DNA from: an uncultured Lachnospiraceae bacterium
GTDB lineage: Bacteria > Bacillota > Clostridia > Lachnospirales > Lachnospiraceae
Assembly (NCBI GenBank): GCA_910586015.1
Contig: CAJUGJ010000023.1
Span: 2,501 to 58,027 of the forward strand
Reading direction: 5' to 3'
DNA length: 55,527 bases
Shown one piece after another: positions 47,784-55,527 of the stretch. Positions within the stretch are counted from its first letter, which is position 1. Every line of letters begins with the position of its first letter. Position numbers and translations under genes: made by a program. The notes below the pieces were generated by a model. The model was not told the DNA's origin. It did no database searches and saw nothing but the letters and a program-made list of their open reading frames with translations.

Positions 47784-49772
47784 TTATTGATAAAGCTGAA
47801 ATCTACTAGCTAATTCATTCATTGCACTTGCCTGTGCAGCAAGTTCTTCACTAGTAGCCGAACTTTGTTGTGCAGTTGAAGAGGTCGTTTGAACAGCGTC
47901 CGAAATTTGATCAATTCCTCCATTAAGTTGTTGCATAATTTCGGATTGTCTTGCAGAAGCAGCTCCCACTTCTCCAATAGATAGTACAATTTGCTGTAAT
48001 CCATCCACAAGTTGTTTCAATGCGTCAGAAGTGCTTTCTGCTGCCTGATTTCCTGCTTCTACTTCTCTTTGAGACTCTTCAATCAATTTTTTAGTATTAT
48101 CTACTGCAGCTGCACTCTGTTTTGCCAATGCACTGATTTGACCTGCTACAACAGAAAATCCTTTTCCTGCTTCTCCTGCCCTTGCCGCCTCAATAGACGC
48201 ATTTAATGACAATAAATTTGTTTGAGAAGCAATTTGTTGAATATTAGTGATAATTCCTTCAATCTGTTTTGAAGTATCATTAATTCGCTGCATAGCTTCC
48301 ATTAAATACTGCATCTTCTGCATACTAAAATCTGCTTGAACTTCCATCTCCCTTGCTGATTTTCCAGTATCCTCAGCATTCTTAGAATTACTTACCACTT
48401 CGTCTGTTACACTATTAATCGTTGCCTGTAACTGTTCTACACTGCTTGCCTGATCCGTTGCACCTTCTGCGAGAACTGTTGCACCTTCTGCAAGCTGACT
48501 TGCTCCTATCGCAACCTGATCTGCTACATTCATAACCTGTCTTAAAATTTCACTTAATTGAACCCCTAATTCATGTAATGCTATATGGATTGTTTTAAAA
48601 TCTCCTATGTAATATTCAGAAGCATTAGAATGAACATTAAAGTTTCCCTGACTTATTTCACTTAGCAAATAGGAAATATCCTGAATTATTTTATCCATAT
48701 GTGTGACAATCATTTCAGTTGCCTTTGTAAGAACTCCAACTTCATCCTCTGTATCTATTTTTGGAACTTCGGAATAGAGATCTCCTTGTGCTAATAATTG
48801 CAGACGTTTTGCACAATCTCTAATTGGATTTGTAACTGTATTTGTAACTCGAACCATTCGAACGATAGCACCTAGAGTAGTACTCACAATTAAAATCACA
48901 GTAACTATAATACAAATAATTGTAGAGAGCATAAAACTGAAAAAAGAAGAATTAACTCCAATACTCCACCCATTTGTTCCCTCTATTGGCATATAGACTA
49001 AAATTTTTTTTGTTCCATCATAACTATATACCTTAAATCCACTCTTTCCATTTATCATATCCGTTTCAATAGCTGCCAGAGATTTTAAAGAACGTTGTGT
49101 TTTAGCATCTTGTATTGTATTTTCACGTTTAAGAACCTTTTCATGATCTTTATGTGCAATTGTATAACCATTTTTATCAAGTATATAGGCAGAACCACTT
49201 TCATTTACCTGAACTTTTAAAACCATTTGATCTAAATAATTTTCAGGGGGTACAATATAAACCACTCCTATAATCTCTGTTCCATGTTCTCCGTCTTTCC
49301 ACAATGGTGCACTAAAAATAATCTCTGATTTTGTACCATTAGTAGTAATAATGGGTTCTGTAATTACAGCTTCACCTTTTTTTGCCTGACGAAAATATTC
49401 GGTATTACTTTGATCACTCCCGTCGAAAAGACTGATTCCATCTATTGTGAGGATATCTCCATATATATATCCATTTTCCTGAAGCTTTTCAGAAATAATC
49501 TCTTTTTTTTCTTCAATAGAAATGTTTTGATCCGCCAATTTTGTTGTACAACCTATTGCAGATACTAGATTTTTTCCTATAATAATCTGTTCTCTTATGT
49601 TTTCTGCCGCTAAGTAAGCAATTTCTGTCATTGCCTGTTTTAAAGTTTTCTTTGTATTAATATAATTTAAAACACTGGTAATACCCCCCAAAAGTATCAT
49701 AGCCGTTATAATAATGATTAAAAAATTTCCAATAATCTTTTTCTTAATAGTCGGTTGCTGGTTTTCCTTCAT
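47784..49772 (-). CDS. Methyl-accepting chemotaxis protein with Cache sensor
   Basis: The 662-residue receptor has a membrane helix at about 14-34, an extracellular double-Cache-like domain (about 40-270, with Y-F-R-Q-A and G-x-x-G-x-A-Y-I-L-D-K-N-G) and a second helix at about 280-303. A HAMP region and a long signalling hairpin follow, with the tip N-L-L-S-L-N-A-S-I-E-A-A-R-A-G-E-A-G-K-G-F-x-V-V-A. No chemotaxis or flagellar gene is near. It is 51 nt downstream of the response regulator. Confidence 0.94.
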   Translation of the reverse strand: MKENQQPTIKKKIIGNFLIIIITAMILLGGITSVLNYINTKKTLKQAMTEIAYLAAENIREQIIIGKNLVSAIGCTTKLADQNISIEEKKEIISEKLQENGYIYGDILTIDGISLFDGSDQSNTEYFRQAKKGEAVITEPIITTNGTKSEIIFSAPLWKDGEHGTEIIGVVYIVPPENYLDQMVLKVQVNESGSAYILDKNGYTIAHKDHEKVLKRENTIQDAKTQRSLKSLAAIETDMINGKSGFKVYSYDGTKKILVYMPIEGTNGWSIGVNSSFFSFMLSTIICIIVTVILIVSTTLGAIVRMVRVTNTVTNPIRDCAKRLQLLAQGDLYSEVPKIDTEDEVGVLTKATEMIVTHMDKIIQDISYLLSEISQGNFNVHSNASEYYIGDFKTIHIALHELGVQLSEILRQVMNVADQVAIGASQLAEGATVLAEGATDQASSVEQLQATINSVTDEVVSNSKNAEDTGKSAREMEVQADFSMQKMQYLMEAMQRINDTSKQIEGIITNIQQIASQTNLLSLNASIEAARAGEAGKGFSVVAGQISALAKQSAAAVDNTKKLIEESQREVEAGNQAAESTSDALKQLVDGLQQIVLSIGEVGAASARQSEIMQQLNGGIDQISDAVQTTSSTAQQSSATSEELAAQASAMNELASRFQLYQ

Positions 49773-49823
49773 AAGAATTCTCCCTTCTAAAATTCTCCTT
49801 TTAATTAGAAAAAAAATCTAACC

Positions 49824-50516
49824 TTACTCTTCTGAAAAACGATATCCTACTCCTACTTCTGTAATAATAAAGCGAGGATTTGTTGTATCTTTTTCTATCT
49901 TTCGACGTAATGTTGCCATAAATACCCTCAAACTATTTGGATCTTCCTCTCCATACCCCCAAATCTGATGTTGAATATAATTATGAGTTAAAACTTTACC
50001 ACGATTGGCTATAAACAATTTCAATAATTTATATTCAATTGGAGTAACATGAATTTCCTTTCCTTCAATAAAAACTAATCGCTTTGAAAAATCAATTGTT
50101 AAATAGTCACATATAAACTGTTGATTGGTATCCAATCCCCTTTCAGACTTTCTAACTGCTACACGAATTCTTGCAAGTAATTCACCCATATGAAATGGTT
50201 TTACAACATAATCATCTGCTCCTAAATCCAATGCCTTAATTTTTTCGCTTTCTTCCTGTCTTGCAGAAACAACAATAATTGGACGATCTGATTTTTTTCT
50301 TATCTGTTCAATTACTTCAATTCCATCCATATCTGGAAGTCCTAAATCCAAAATTACAACATCTGGATTATTTGCATAGAAAAGACTCATTGCTTCCATA
50401 GCAGTTGTAGTTTTGATAAACTGATATCCCTTTTGTTTTAAACTCATACAAATAAAGTTTGATATATATTGATCATCCTCAACAACTAGAACCGAAATGT
50501 CATTCTCTGTTTCCAT
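49824..50516 (-). CDS. OmpR-family response regulator (KdpE-like)
   Basis: The 230-residue protein has a receiver domain with V-V-E-D-D near residue 11 and the phosphoacceptor V-I-L-D-L-G-L-P-D-M-D-G near residue 57, then a winged-helix DNA-binding domain ending V-G-V-G-Y-R-F. Overall it is KdpE-like. I placed the start at ATG 50516 (AAAGGAAGAAACAT before it), inside the longer frame. It overlaps the kinase gene by 17 nt. No kdpFABC is nearby. Confidence 0.93.
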   Translation of the reverse strand: METENDISVLVVEDDQYISNFICMSLKQKGYQFIKTTTAMEAMSLFYANNPDVVILDLGLPDMDGIEVIEQIRKKSDRPIIVVSARQEESEKIKALDLGADDYVVKPFHMGELLARIRVAVRKSERGLDTNQQFICDYLTIDFSKRLVFIEGKEIHVTPIEYKLLKLFIANRGKVLTHNYIQHQIWGYGEEDPNSLRVFMATLRRKIEKDTTNPRFIITEVGVGYRFSEE

Positions 50517-51618
50517 ATGTTTCTTCCTTTCCTGCCCAAAGCCAGAAACTGAATTTTGCACCACCATCTTCATTATTTTCCCCTATAATTTCTCCTCCAT
50601 GTGCTGTAATAATTGCTTTGCAGATCGCCAATCCCAAACCAATTCCCTTTCCAGTATCTTTACTTCTCGGATGAAAGGTTACAAATTCCTCAAAAATTTT
50701 ATCAAGATACTGTTTTTTAATTCCTGTTCCGTTATCAGCAACACAAAACCATATTTTATTTTTTTCTTTCCAAGCTTTTAACTCAATTTTACCTTCTTCT
50801 TTTGTATGCTTAATAGAATTATCTAACAGATTAATTAAAACTTGTACAATCATTTTCCCGTCCATTTCCGCAAAAAGTACTTCTTCTGGAATGGAAACCG
50901 AAATTGTACGTTGTTTTAATCTTCCCTTTACATAAGTAACTGCATTATGAATAACATCTTCTGCTGCCTCTGGCTTTTTTTCTAAACAAAGATTCCCACT
51001 TTCAATTTTGGTCATATTTAGTATATTTTCTATCAACTGAATTAACCATTCCGCCTGCTCATTAATATCCTTTGCCAAACTGGTTATACTTTCTTCATCT
51101 AATTTTCCTGCAGATTCTTCAATTAAACTACTGGCACCTGCAATTCCAGTTAATGGTGTTCTCAGATCATGGGAAATACTTCGTAGTAAATGACTTCGCA
51201 TCTGCTCCTTTTCCATCGCAAATTGAATTCTTTCTTGCTCTAAGGACAGTTCTTTTGCAAGTTGTTCATTTTCTCTTGCTAGTTTTAACTGTTTTTGTAG
51301 ACGCACCTTTAAGTTAGAAGTCAGTAATGTCGTTGCCAGAAAAAATGCAGTTAAAATAAAATCTTCTCTGTCAGTAATCCAAAAACTTCCCTTTGGTTCA
51401 GTATAGGCATAATTAAAAAACATAACACTAAACAAAGATGCTAAAATTCCATATTGATATCCACTTGTAATATAAGATGTCAACAGAACTCCGACATTAA
51501 ATAACATCAATATATTCTCCCGTCCAAGCTCTAGTCGATTGAATAAAACCGACCATCCAGATGTTATTGCTAAAACTCCCAACAGACGTAGGCAATAGAT
51601 TTGATGTTTGCTCTTCAC
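50500..51618 (-). CDS. Sensor histidine kinase, KdpD C-terminal type without KdpD/Usp domains
   Basis: The 372-residue protein has a DUF4118-like four-helix membrane region (about 8-105, with F-F-N-Y-A-Y-T-E-P-K-G-S-F) and a coiled linker. The HisKA/HATPase core has S-I-S-H-D-L-R-T-P-L-T-G, N-L-L-D-N-S-I-K-H-T, D-N-G-T-G-I and G-K-G-I-G-L-G-L-A-I. Full KdpD adds about 370 N-terminal residues (the KdpD and Usp domains) that are absent here. The start is a GTG at 51618 behind AAGGGG. It is coupled to its regulator by overlap. Confidence 0.92.
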   Translation of the reverse strand: MKSKHQIYCLRLLGVLAITSGWSVLFNRLELGRENILMLFNVGVLLTSYITSGYQYGILASLFSVMFFNYAYTEPKGSFWITDREDFILTAFFLATTLLTSNLKVRLQKQLKLARENEQLAKELSLEQERIQFAMEKEQMRSHLLRSISHDLRTPLTGIAGASSLIEESAGKLDEESITSLAKDINEQAEWLIQLIENILNMTKIESGNLCLEKKPEAAEDVIHNAVTYVKGRLKQRTISVSIPEEVLFAEMDGKMIVQVLINLLDNSIKHTKEEGKIELKAWKEKNKIWFCVADNGTGIKKQYLDKIFEEFVTFHPRSKDTGKGIGLGLAICKAIITAHGGEIIGENNEDGGAKFSFWLWAGKEETYGNRE

Positions 51619-51657
51619 TTTATTTTGTCCCCTTGTTCTTTTTGACTTATGAATACC

Positions 51658-51686
51658 ATTCTACAAAAATTTTTCTATTTTATCAA
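51658..51686 (-). promoter_or_regulatory. Promoter of the two-component operon
   Basis: TTGATA (51681-51686), 17 bp, TAGAAT (51658-51663) on the minus strand. Confidence 0.6.
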
Positions 51687-51712
51687 CCTATTCTTTTCTG
51701 AATTAATAAATA

Positions 51713-51775
51713 AAAAAAGAGCTGTTGCAAAATAGATTTTAATATAATATAAAAATTTTATTTTGCAATAGCTTC
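51713..51775. terminator. Long AT-rich hairpin (terminator or mobile-element remnant)
   Basis: Arms AGCTGTTGCAAAATA and TATTTTGCAATAGCT (51720-51735 with 51759-51773) pair with one G-U. On the minus strand it is followed by CTTTTTTT. It fits a terminator for tyrS, although it lies about 170 nt after that gene. Confidence 0.65.
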
Positions 51776-51802
51776 TATACTATTTCTTTTATTTTCTAAT
51801 GC

Positions 51803-51834
51803 CTGATTAGAGACTTTAATATATCTCTAATCAG
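51803..51834. repeat. Inverted repeat between tyrS and the two-component genes
   Basis: A perfect 11-bp repeat CTGATTAGAGA/TCTCTAATCAG with a 10-nt loop. No T tract follows. It is one of three hairpins in the 51713-51943 gap. Confidence 0.7.
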
Positions 51835-51871
51835 ACTTTAGCAGGAGTCTGCCAACCTCTGCTATTTATAG

Positions 51872-51943
51872 TATAATACTCTTTCTATTAAGATTGTATT
51901 AAAAAAATACTTTTTCTATTAAATTTTTGCTAAGAGTGTTATA
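51872..51943. repeat. Imperfect inverted repeat after tyrS
   Basis: TATAATACTCTT (51872-51883) and AAGAGTGTTATA (51932-51943) pair with one G-U and enclose 48 AT-rich bases. They may form the first terminator structure after tyrS. Confidence 0.5.
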
Positions 51944-51947
51944 GCAT

Positions 51948-53171
51948 CTACTTTATAATAGCTTTACGGAAATTTTTCTTTCCTCGTTTAATAATGGCTC
52001 CATCTTTTGTCAGTTCTTCTATTTCATATTCTGTTTTGATATCATTAATCTTCTCTCCGTTGATCGTAACTCCGCCTTGTTCAACAGCTCTGCGTCCTTC
52101 TGAACGTGTAGTAACAAGACCTGTTTTTACTAATAGGGAAATTACATCTATTTTTCCCTGTAAAAAATCAGATTCTGTTAATACAGTTGTTGGCATTTCT
52201 GCCGCATTTCCACTGGAAAATAAAGCTCTTGCACTCTCTTGTGATTTTTTTGCCTCTTCTTCTCCATGAACTAATTTAGTCAATTCAAATGCAAGAATTT
52301 CTTTTGCTGCATTTAATTGGCTTCCCTCCCAAGAGTCCATTTCATTAATCTGTTCCAATGGAAGAAACGTCAACATTCTTATACATTTGAGTACATCTGA
52401 ATCTTCTACATTTCTCCAGTACTGATAAAACTCAAATGGAGAGGTTTTATTTGGATCTAACCATACAGCTCCTGATTGAGTTTTTCCCATCTTCTTTCCT
52501 TCTGAATTTAGTAATAGAGTAATAGTCATAGCATAGGCATTTTTCCCAAGTTTTCTGCGGATTAGTTCTGTTCCTCCTAACATATTGCTCCATTGATCAT
52601 CGCCGCCAAACTGCATATTACAGCCATATTTTTCATATAGACAAAGGAAGTCATAGCTTTGCATAATCATATAATTAAACTCTAGAAAACTAAGTCCACG
52701 CTCCATTCTCTGTTTATAACATTCTGCTGAAAGCATCCGGTTGACACTAAAATGTGGTCCTACTTCCCTTAAAAGTTCAATATAATTCAATGGAAGTAAC
52801 CATTCTGCATTATTGACTAATAACGCTTTATCATCAGAAAAGTCAATAAATCGGCTCATCTGTTTTTTAAAACAGTCACAATTATGATTTATCATCTCTT
52901 CTGTCAACATCGGTCTCATATCTGTTCTTCCAGAAGGATCTCCTATCATTCCTGTTCCTCCGCCCAATAGAGCAATTGGCTTATTTCCAGCCATCTGTAA
53001 CCGTTTCATCAGACAGAGCGCCATAAAATGTCCTACATGTAGACTATCTGCTGTTGGATCAAAACCAATATAAAAGATAGCCTCTCCATTATCTACTAAC
53101 TTTTTAATTTCTGGTTCATCTGTTACCTGAGCAACTAATCCTCTTGCAACTAATTCATCATAAACTGTCAT
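51948..53171 (-). CDS. tyrS: Tyrosyl-tRNA synthetase
   Basis: TyrS charges tRNA-Tyr. The 407-residue class I enzyme has the HIGH-type H-V-G-H near residue 46, Y-D-F-L-C-L-Y near residue 165, the KMSKS-type loop K-M-G-K-T near residue 230 and a C-terminal S4 domain (R-S-E-G-R-R-A-V-E-Q-G-G-V-x-I-N). GAGGGTAAAATA precedes the ATG. The T-box leader upstream regulates it by uncharged tRNA-Tyr. Confidence 0.98.
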   Translation of the reverse strand: MTVYDELVARGLVAQVTDEPEIKKLVDNGEAIFYIGFDPTADSLHVGHFMALCLMKRLQMAGNKPIALLGGGTGMIGDPSGRTDMRPMLTEEMINHNCDCFKKQMSRFIDFSDDKALLVNNAEWLLPLNYIELLREVGPHFSVNRMLSAECYKQRMERGLSFLEFNYMIMQSYDFLCLYEKYGCNMQFGGDDQWSNMLGGTELIRRKLGKNAYAMTITLLLNSEGKKMGKTQSGAVWLDPNKTSPFEFYQYWRNVEDSDVLKCIRMLTFLPLEQINEMDSWEGSQLNAAKEILAFELTKLVHGEEEAKKSQESARALFSSGNAAEMPTTVLTESDFLQGKIDVISLLVKTGLVTTRSEGRRAVEQGGVTINGEKINDIKTEYEIEELTKDGAIIKRGKKNFRKAIIK

Positions 53172-53221
53172 TATTTTACCCTCATTTCTACTTTTTTTCG
53201 GCTATTACAGGGAAAGGAGAA

Positions 53222-53527
53222 TAAAAAAACCTCCGTCCCCAAAAAAGGACGAAGGCCTCAACTTCGTGTTACCACCTTTATTTACAAAAGACTCACATCT
53301 TCTGCCTCATTCGGTCTGCTGTTTTTATAAAACAAACTTACCGACGCACAATAACGAGTGCGAAACCGTCACAGCCTACTTTCCTATTAAGAGTTCAGTG
53401 TGAAGCTCTAGGATGTATTCACAGCCAGCTTCCCATGCACCTCTCATCTCCCGGTAACTTTCTGTCTGTTTCACAGGCTGCTACTTTTTCCCTTCTACGC
53501 TTTTACAAAGCCCAAAGGCATTAAATT
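53222..53527 (-). ncRNA. T-box leader (Tyr specifier) of tyrS
   Basis: The minus-strand leader has a long stem I region with an AGTAG-type start and G-A-A-U-A-C-A; the UAC Tyr specifier lies at 53419-53417. It also has the T-box core AAAGGTGGTAACACG, whose UGGU can pair with the A-ending tRNA-Tyr acceptor. It ends in a terminator CCTTCGTCC/GGACGGAGG followed by T7 (53222-53255). Confidence 0.96.
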
Positions 53528-53533
53528 GTTTTT

Positions 53534-53561
53534 ATTATATCATACGTCGCCTTATTGTCAA
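53534..53561 (-). promoter_or_regulatory. Promoter of the tyrS T-box transcript
   Basis: TTGACA (53556-53561), 16 bp, TATAAT (53534-53539) with a TGA extended -10 on the minus strand. Confidence 0.88.
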
Positions 53562-53620
53562 GGTTTGTTTTAATCCGCTCGCTACTGCTGTTAATTATTG
53601 AATTTTTTAATCAAGATAAA

Positions 53621-54760
53621 TTAATCGATAAAATTCTTCGCCTTTATGTAAGGTCTATAATCCATATCTGAAATAATAACTCCACCACTGTTTGAACTCT
53701 CATGAATGATCTTATTATTTCCCATATAGATTGCTACATGATTTACTGTTTTGTTATTATTACCATAAAACAACAAATCACCCGGTCTTAATTCTGAACG
53801 GGAAACACTTCTTCCAGAAGAAGAAGATGCCATACTGGCAGAACTACGTGGAATGTTAGAAGTATCTACTCCACAGGCACGATAAATTGCTAAACAAAAG
53901 CCAGAACAGTCTGTACCAGAAGTAAGACTATTTCCTCCATAGACATATCTTAATCCAAGATACTGTTTTGCTGTTGCAACAATGGTATTTCTTAGTTCAG
54001 TATTATTCCCCCCTGAATAAGCAGGTTTAGATGAATTTGGTTGACTAGAAACTTGAGTAGATGAAGATGTAGTTTTTGGTTCTTCTACCTGAATTGCCTC
54101 ATTCCATTGGTAGGAAAGTTCCATAAACTGTTTTGCCAAATATCCTTCTGTTTCCATATAAGTTACTTTAATCCAGATATCTGCCTCTTCATCTCTTGTT
54201 AAAATCGTTTCATCTAAAACTTTAAAAACATCATCTCGATAGACACTTGTTAAAATATTAGATTGATCTGTAGTAGATGGTTCCGAACGAAGATTTACTC
54301 TTCCCGCATTTACTGTAGCTGTTAACACTCCATACTCTTTTGCTTTTTCAACTCCTTGTGTATCATACCAAAGATAATCTGTCGATACATACCCATTTAC
54401 ATTTCCAGAAGTAATCTTTGCCCATCCATCGGAAATATCCGAAATAAAACATGCTGCTTTTGCTGGGAGATATCCTACAATTTCTGTATTTGTTCCTGGA
54501 CCTTTTCGGATATTTAATTTATCATTGACATTGGCGATTCCAATATTTTCCGGAACTGCTACTTCTTCTATAGACAACAGATCTGTTAAAGAATCTGTTT
54601 CCTGTGAATTATCCTTATAATATTCATCTAAGTAATAAGAAAGTCCACCTAATGCAGTTTCTACACTGTTATTTTCTTCCGCTGATACTTTTAATGGACT
54701 TGTCCCAAGTAAAACAAATCCAAAGGCAACTGCTGTTGCTTTGAGCCATAAACGCCCCAT
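53621..54760 (-). CDS. Secreted SH3-NlpC/P60 peptidoglycan endopeptidase
   Basis: The 379-residue protein has a signal peptide (about 1-27, ending V-S-A-E), two SH3 wall-binding domains (about 75-135 and 145-215), a Ser/Thr/Pro linker (225-250) and a C-terminal NlpC/P60 cysteine peptidase. The Cys is C285 in T-D-C-S-G-F; the His is H341 in N-H-V-A-I-Y-M-G, with H353 close by. Such enzymes cut the D-Glu-diamino acid bond in stem peptides. A full-consensus promoter (54860-54888) and AGGAGG suggest high expression. It appears to be a single-gene unit. Confidence 0.95.
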   Translation of the reverse strand: MGRLWLKATAVAFGFVLLGTSPLKVSAEENNSVETALGGLSYYLDEYYKDNSQETDSLTDLLSIEEVAVPENIGIANVNDKLNIRKGPGTNTEIVGYLPAKAACFISDISDGWAKITSGNVNGYVSTDYLWYDTQGVEKAKEYGVLTATVNAGRVNLRSEPSTTDQSNILTSVYRDDVFKVLDETILTRDEEADIWIKVTYMETEGYLAKQFMELSYQWNEAIQVEEPKTTSSSTQVSSQPNSSKPAYSGGNNTELRNTIVATAKQYLGLRYVYGGNSLTSGTDCSGFCLAIYRACGVDTSNIPRSSASMASSSSGRSVSRSELRPGDLLFYGNNNKTVNHVAIYMGNNKIIHESSNSGGVIISDMDYRPYIKAKNFID

Positions 54761-54778
54761 TCCAATCCTCCTACTTAT

Positions 54779-54797
54779 AAAGGACTTGGCACAAGTC
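54779..54797 (-). other. Small hairpin before the NlpC/P60 ribosome binding site
   Basis: AGGACTT/AAGTCCT with a 5-nt loop lies just upstream of GTAGGAGG in the roughly 90-nt leader. It may stabilise the mRNA 5' region. Confidence 0.5.
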
Positions 54798-54859
54798 CTG
54801 TTCTTTCTTATTTTTACTGTTTTTTTGTATTGTTACAAAAATATTAAGACTACGAAAAT

Positions 54860-54888
54860 ATTATACAAAGTTCTGCGGCAAGTGTCAA
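54860..54888 (-). promoter_or_regulatory. Full-consensus promoter of the NlpC/P60 gene
   Basis: TTGACA (54883-54888), exactly 17 bp, TATAAT (54860-54865) on the minus strand. Confidence 0.92.
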
Positions 54889-54945
54889 CTATTTTTCATT
54901 TCTAGTTATAACCGATATATGAATAAAAATTTTATAAATTAACTC

Positions 54946-54977
54946 TTGCATTATAAAAGAATTTATGATAATATAAT
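54946..54977 (+). promoter_or_regulatory. Promoter of the tRNA-Lys/tRNA-Leu pair
   Basis: TTGCAT (54946-54951), 17 bp, TAATAT (54969-54974); a TATAAT follows at 54972-54977. Confidence 0.6.
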
Positions 54978-54985
54978 TTTGTTAT

Positions 54986-55058
54986 GGGACACTAGCTCAG
55001 TCGGTAGAGCACATGACTTTTAATCATGGTGTCGCGGGTTCGATTCCCGCGTGTCTCA
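54986..55058 (+). tRNA. tRNA-Lys (anticodon TTT)
   Basis: It is 73 nt, with acceptor GGGACAC/GTGTCTC (one G-U pair), D arm AGCTCAGTCGGTAGAGC, anticodon loop CTTTTAA and T loop GGTTCGATTCC. No CCA is encoded. Confidence 0.96.
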
Positions 55059-55070
55059 TCTGTTCTTTAT

Positions 55071-55151
55071 GCGGATATGGCGGAATTGGCAGACGCGATA
55101 GATTTAGGTTCTATTGTCCCAGACGTGCAGGTTCAAGTCCTGTTATCCGCA
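55071..55151 (+). tRNA. tRNA-Leu (anticodon TAG)
   Basis: A class II tRNA of 81 nt with acceptor GCGGATA/TATCCGC, anticodon stem ATAGA/TCTAT, loop TTTAGGT, and T arm GGTTCAAGTCC. It is 12 nt after tRNA-Lys. No CCA is encoded. Confidence 0.95.
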
Positions 55152-55170
55152 TTTTTATTATTTATATTAA

Positions 55171-55222
55171 TTAAAAAAGAAGTGATGTATAAGATTTATC
55201 TTAAACATCACTTCTTTTTTAT
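55171..55222. terminator. Bidirectional terminator between two tRNA clusters
   Basis: A 16-bp stem AAAAAAGAAGTGATGT/ACATCACTTCTTTTTT lies between the plus-strand and minus-strand tRNA groups. Confidence 0.92.
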
Positions 55223-55226
55223 AAAG

Positions 55227-55299
55227 CTGGGCTAGCTGGATTCGAACCAGCGTAATGCAGGAGTCAAAGTCCTGTGCCTTACCGCTTGGCGATAGCCCA
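55227..55299 (-). tRNA. tRNA-Gln (anticodon TTG)
   Basis: It is 73 nt, with acceptor TGGGCTA/TAGCCCA, anticodon loop CTTTGAC (TTG), and T arm GGTTCGAATCC. The 5' terminal U is typical for tRNA-Gln. No CCA is encoded. Confidence 0.95.
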
Positions 55300-55304
55300 A
55301 TAAA

Positions 55305-55333
55305 ATTATATAAAACAAGTCTTTTGCAAGCAA
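55305..55333 (-). promoter_or_regulatory. Possible promoter of tRNA-Gln inside the tRNA cluster
   Basis: TTGCTT (55328-55333), 17 bp, TATAAT (55305-55310) on the minus strand. The -35 lies in a 20-bp palindrome (GTCTTTTGC/GCAAAAGAC). Confidence 0.55.
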
Positions 55334-55365
55334 AAGACCTAATGGGACTTCTCATCACTATACAG

Positions 55366-55440
55366 GGTGGATATAGGGATTCGAACCCTAGACCTCCAGA
55401 GCCACAATCTGGCGCGCTAACCAGCTGCGCTATATCCACC
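55366..55440 (-). tRNA. tRNA-His (anticodon GTG)
   Basis: Acceptor GTGGATA/TATCCAC with an encoded extra G at the 5' end opposite a C discriminator, as usual for His. The anticodon loop is TTGTGGC. No CCA is encoded. Confidence 0.95.
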
Positions 55441-55465
55441 ACACTTGCTCCACAACCGTGGAATG

Positions 55466-55527
<62 letters not shown>

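Noticed and set aside
53222..53255. Stand-alone terminator between tyrS and the NlpC gene
   Set aside because: It is the terminator arm of the T-box leader, not the end of a separate gene.

Overview
The window is a continuous, gene-dense chromosomal stretch of a low-GC Gram-positive anaerobe of the class Clostridia. The gene set and style point to Lachnospiraceae or a close relative; I cannot name the genus. Pointers are the AT-rich composition, strong GGAGG ribosome binding sites, frequent TTG and GTG starts, T-box and FMN-riboswitch control, a Na+-type F-ATPase c subunit, YwmB and CwlD/YaaH-like proteins seen in spore formers, and tRNA genes without encoded CCA. There is no clear phage, transposase, CRISPR array or integron. 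Most of it is core chromosome.

Layout. 1-2.5 kb (+): a tandemly repeated promoter region, an aminopeptidase P and an orphan EutH-type permease. 2.5-8.1 kb (-): uvrB-uvrA-yfbR, a DNA repair and nucleotide clean-up operon. 8.2-9.2 kb (+): FMN riboswitch and riboflavin transporter ribU. 9.2-11.7 kb (-): tRNA-Leu, an Ig-like-repeat exported protein, mgsA and a second tRNA-Leu. 11.8-13.6 kb: a small Lachnospiraceae-type protein, dtd and a PAP2 membrane phosphatase. 13.6-18.4 kb (-): methyltransferase, large anchored protein and glycosyltransferase. 18.5-20.9 kb: small hypothetical, HIT protein, murG and a TSCPD protein. 20.9-23.3 kb (+): mtnN-niaR-EIIC/PfoR-like operon. 23.3-24.7 kb: phosphodiesterases.

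24.7-32.9 kb (-): the complete ATP synthase operon atpZ-I-B-E-F-H-A-G-D-C followed by ywmB. The c subunit carries the Na+-binding residue set. 33-36.5 kb: DUF402 protein, then sua5-arginine/tyrosine phosphatase-rpiB (the order also seen near atp in Bacillus) and a cell-wall amidase. 36.6-40.6 kb (-): GH18 spore/peptidoglycan-type hydrolase, a structured intergenic element, and a Ser/Thr-kinase gene followed by a paralogous degenerate MinD/ParA-like protein. 40.7-43 kb: mecA, a DUF1858 protein, a tiny 2[4Fe-4S] ferredoxin and a MerR regulator. 43-47.7 kb (-): gdpP-rplI-dnaB plus a membrane protein. 47.8-51.6 kb (-): chemoreceptor and a KdpDE-like two-component pair lacking kdpABC. 51.9-53.6 kb (-): T-box-controlled tyrS. 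53.6-55.5 kb: a strongly promoted SH3-NlpC/P60 hydrolase, then tRNA-Lys and tRNA-Leu (+) facing tRNA-Gln, tRNA-His and tRNA-Arg (-, cut by the window edge).

The most unusual part is at 38.4-40.6 kb. Two adjacent genes carry the same degenerate P-loop domain, one fused behind a kinase domain. The second has no ATG, GTG or TTG start that would keep its P-loop region, so an AUU start or recoding is implied. A compact RNA-like fold or miniature-element-like sequence lies just downstream. Start codons were moved inward from the longest open frame wherever an upstream ATG coincides with the Shine-Dalgarno sequence or a promoter box.
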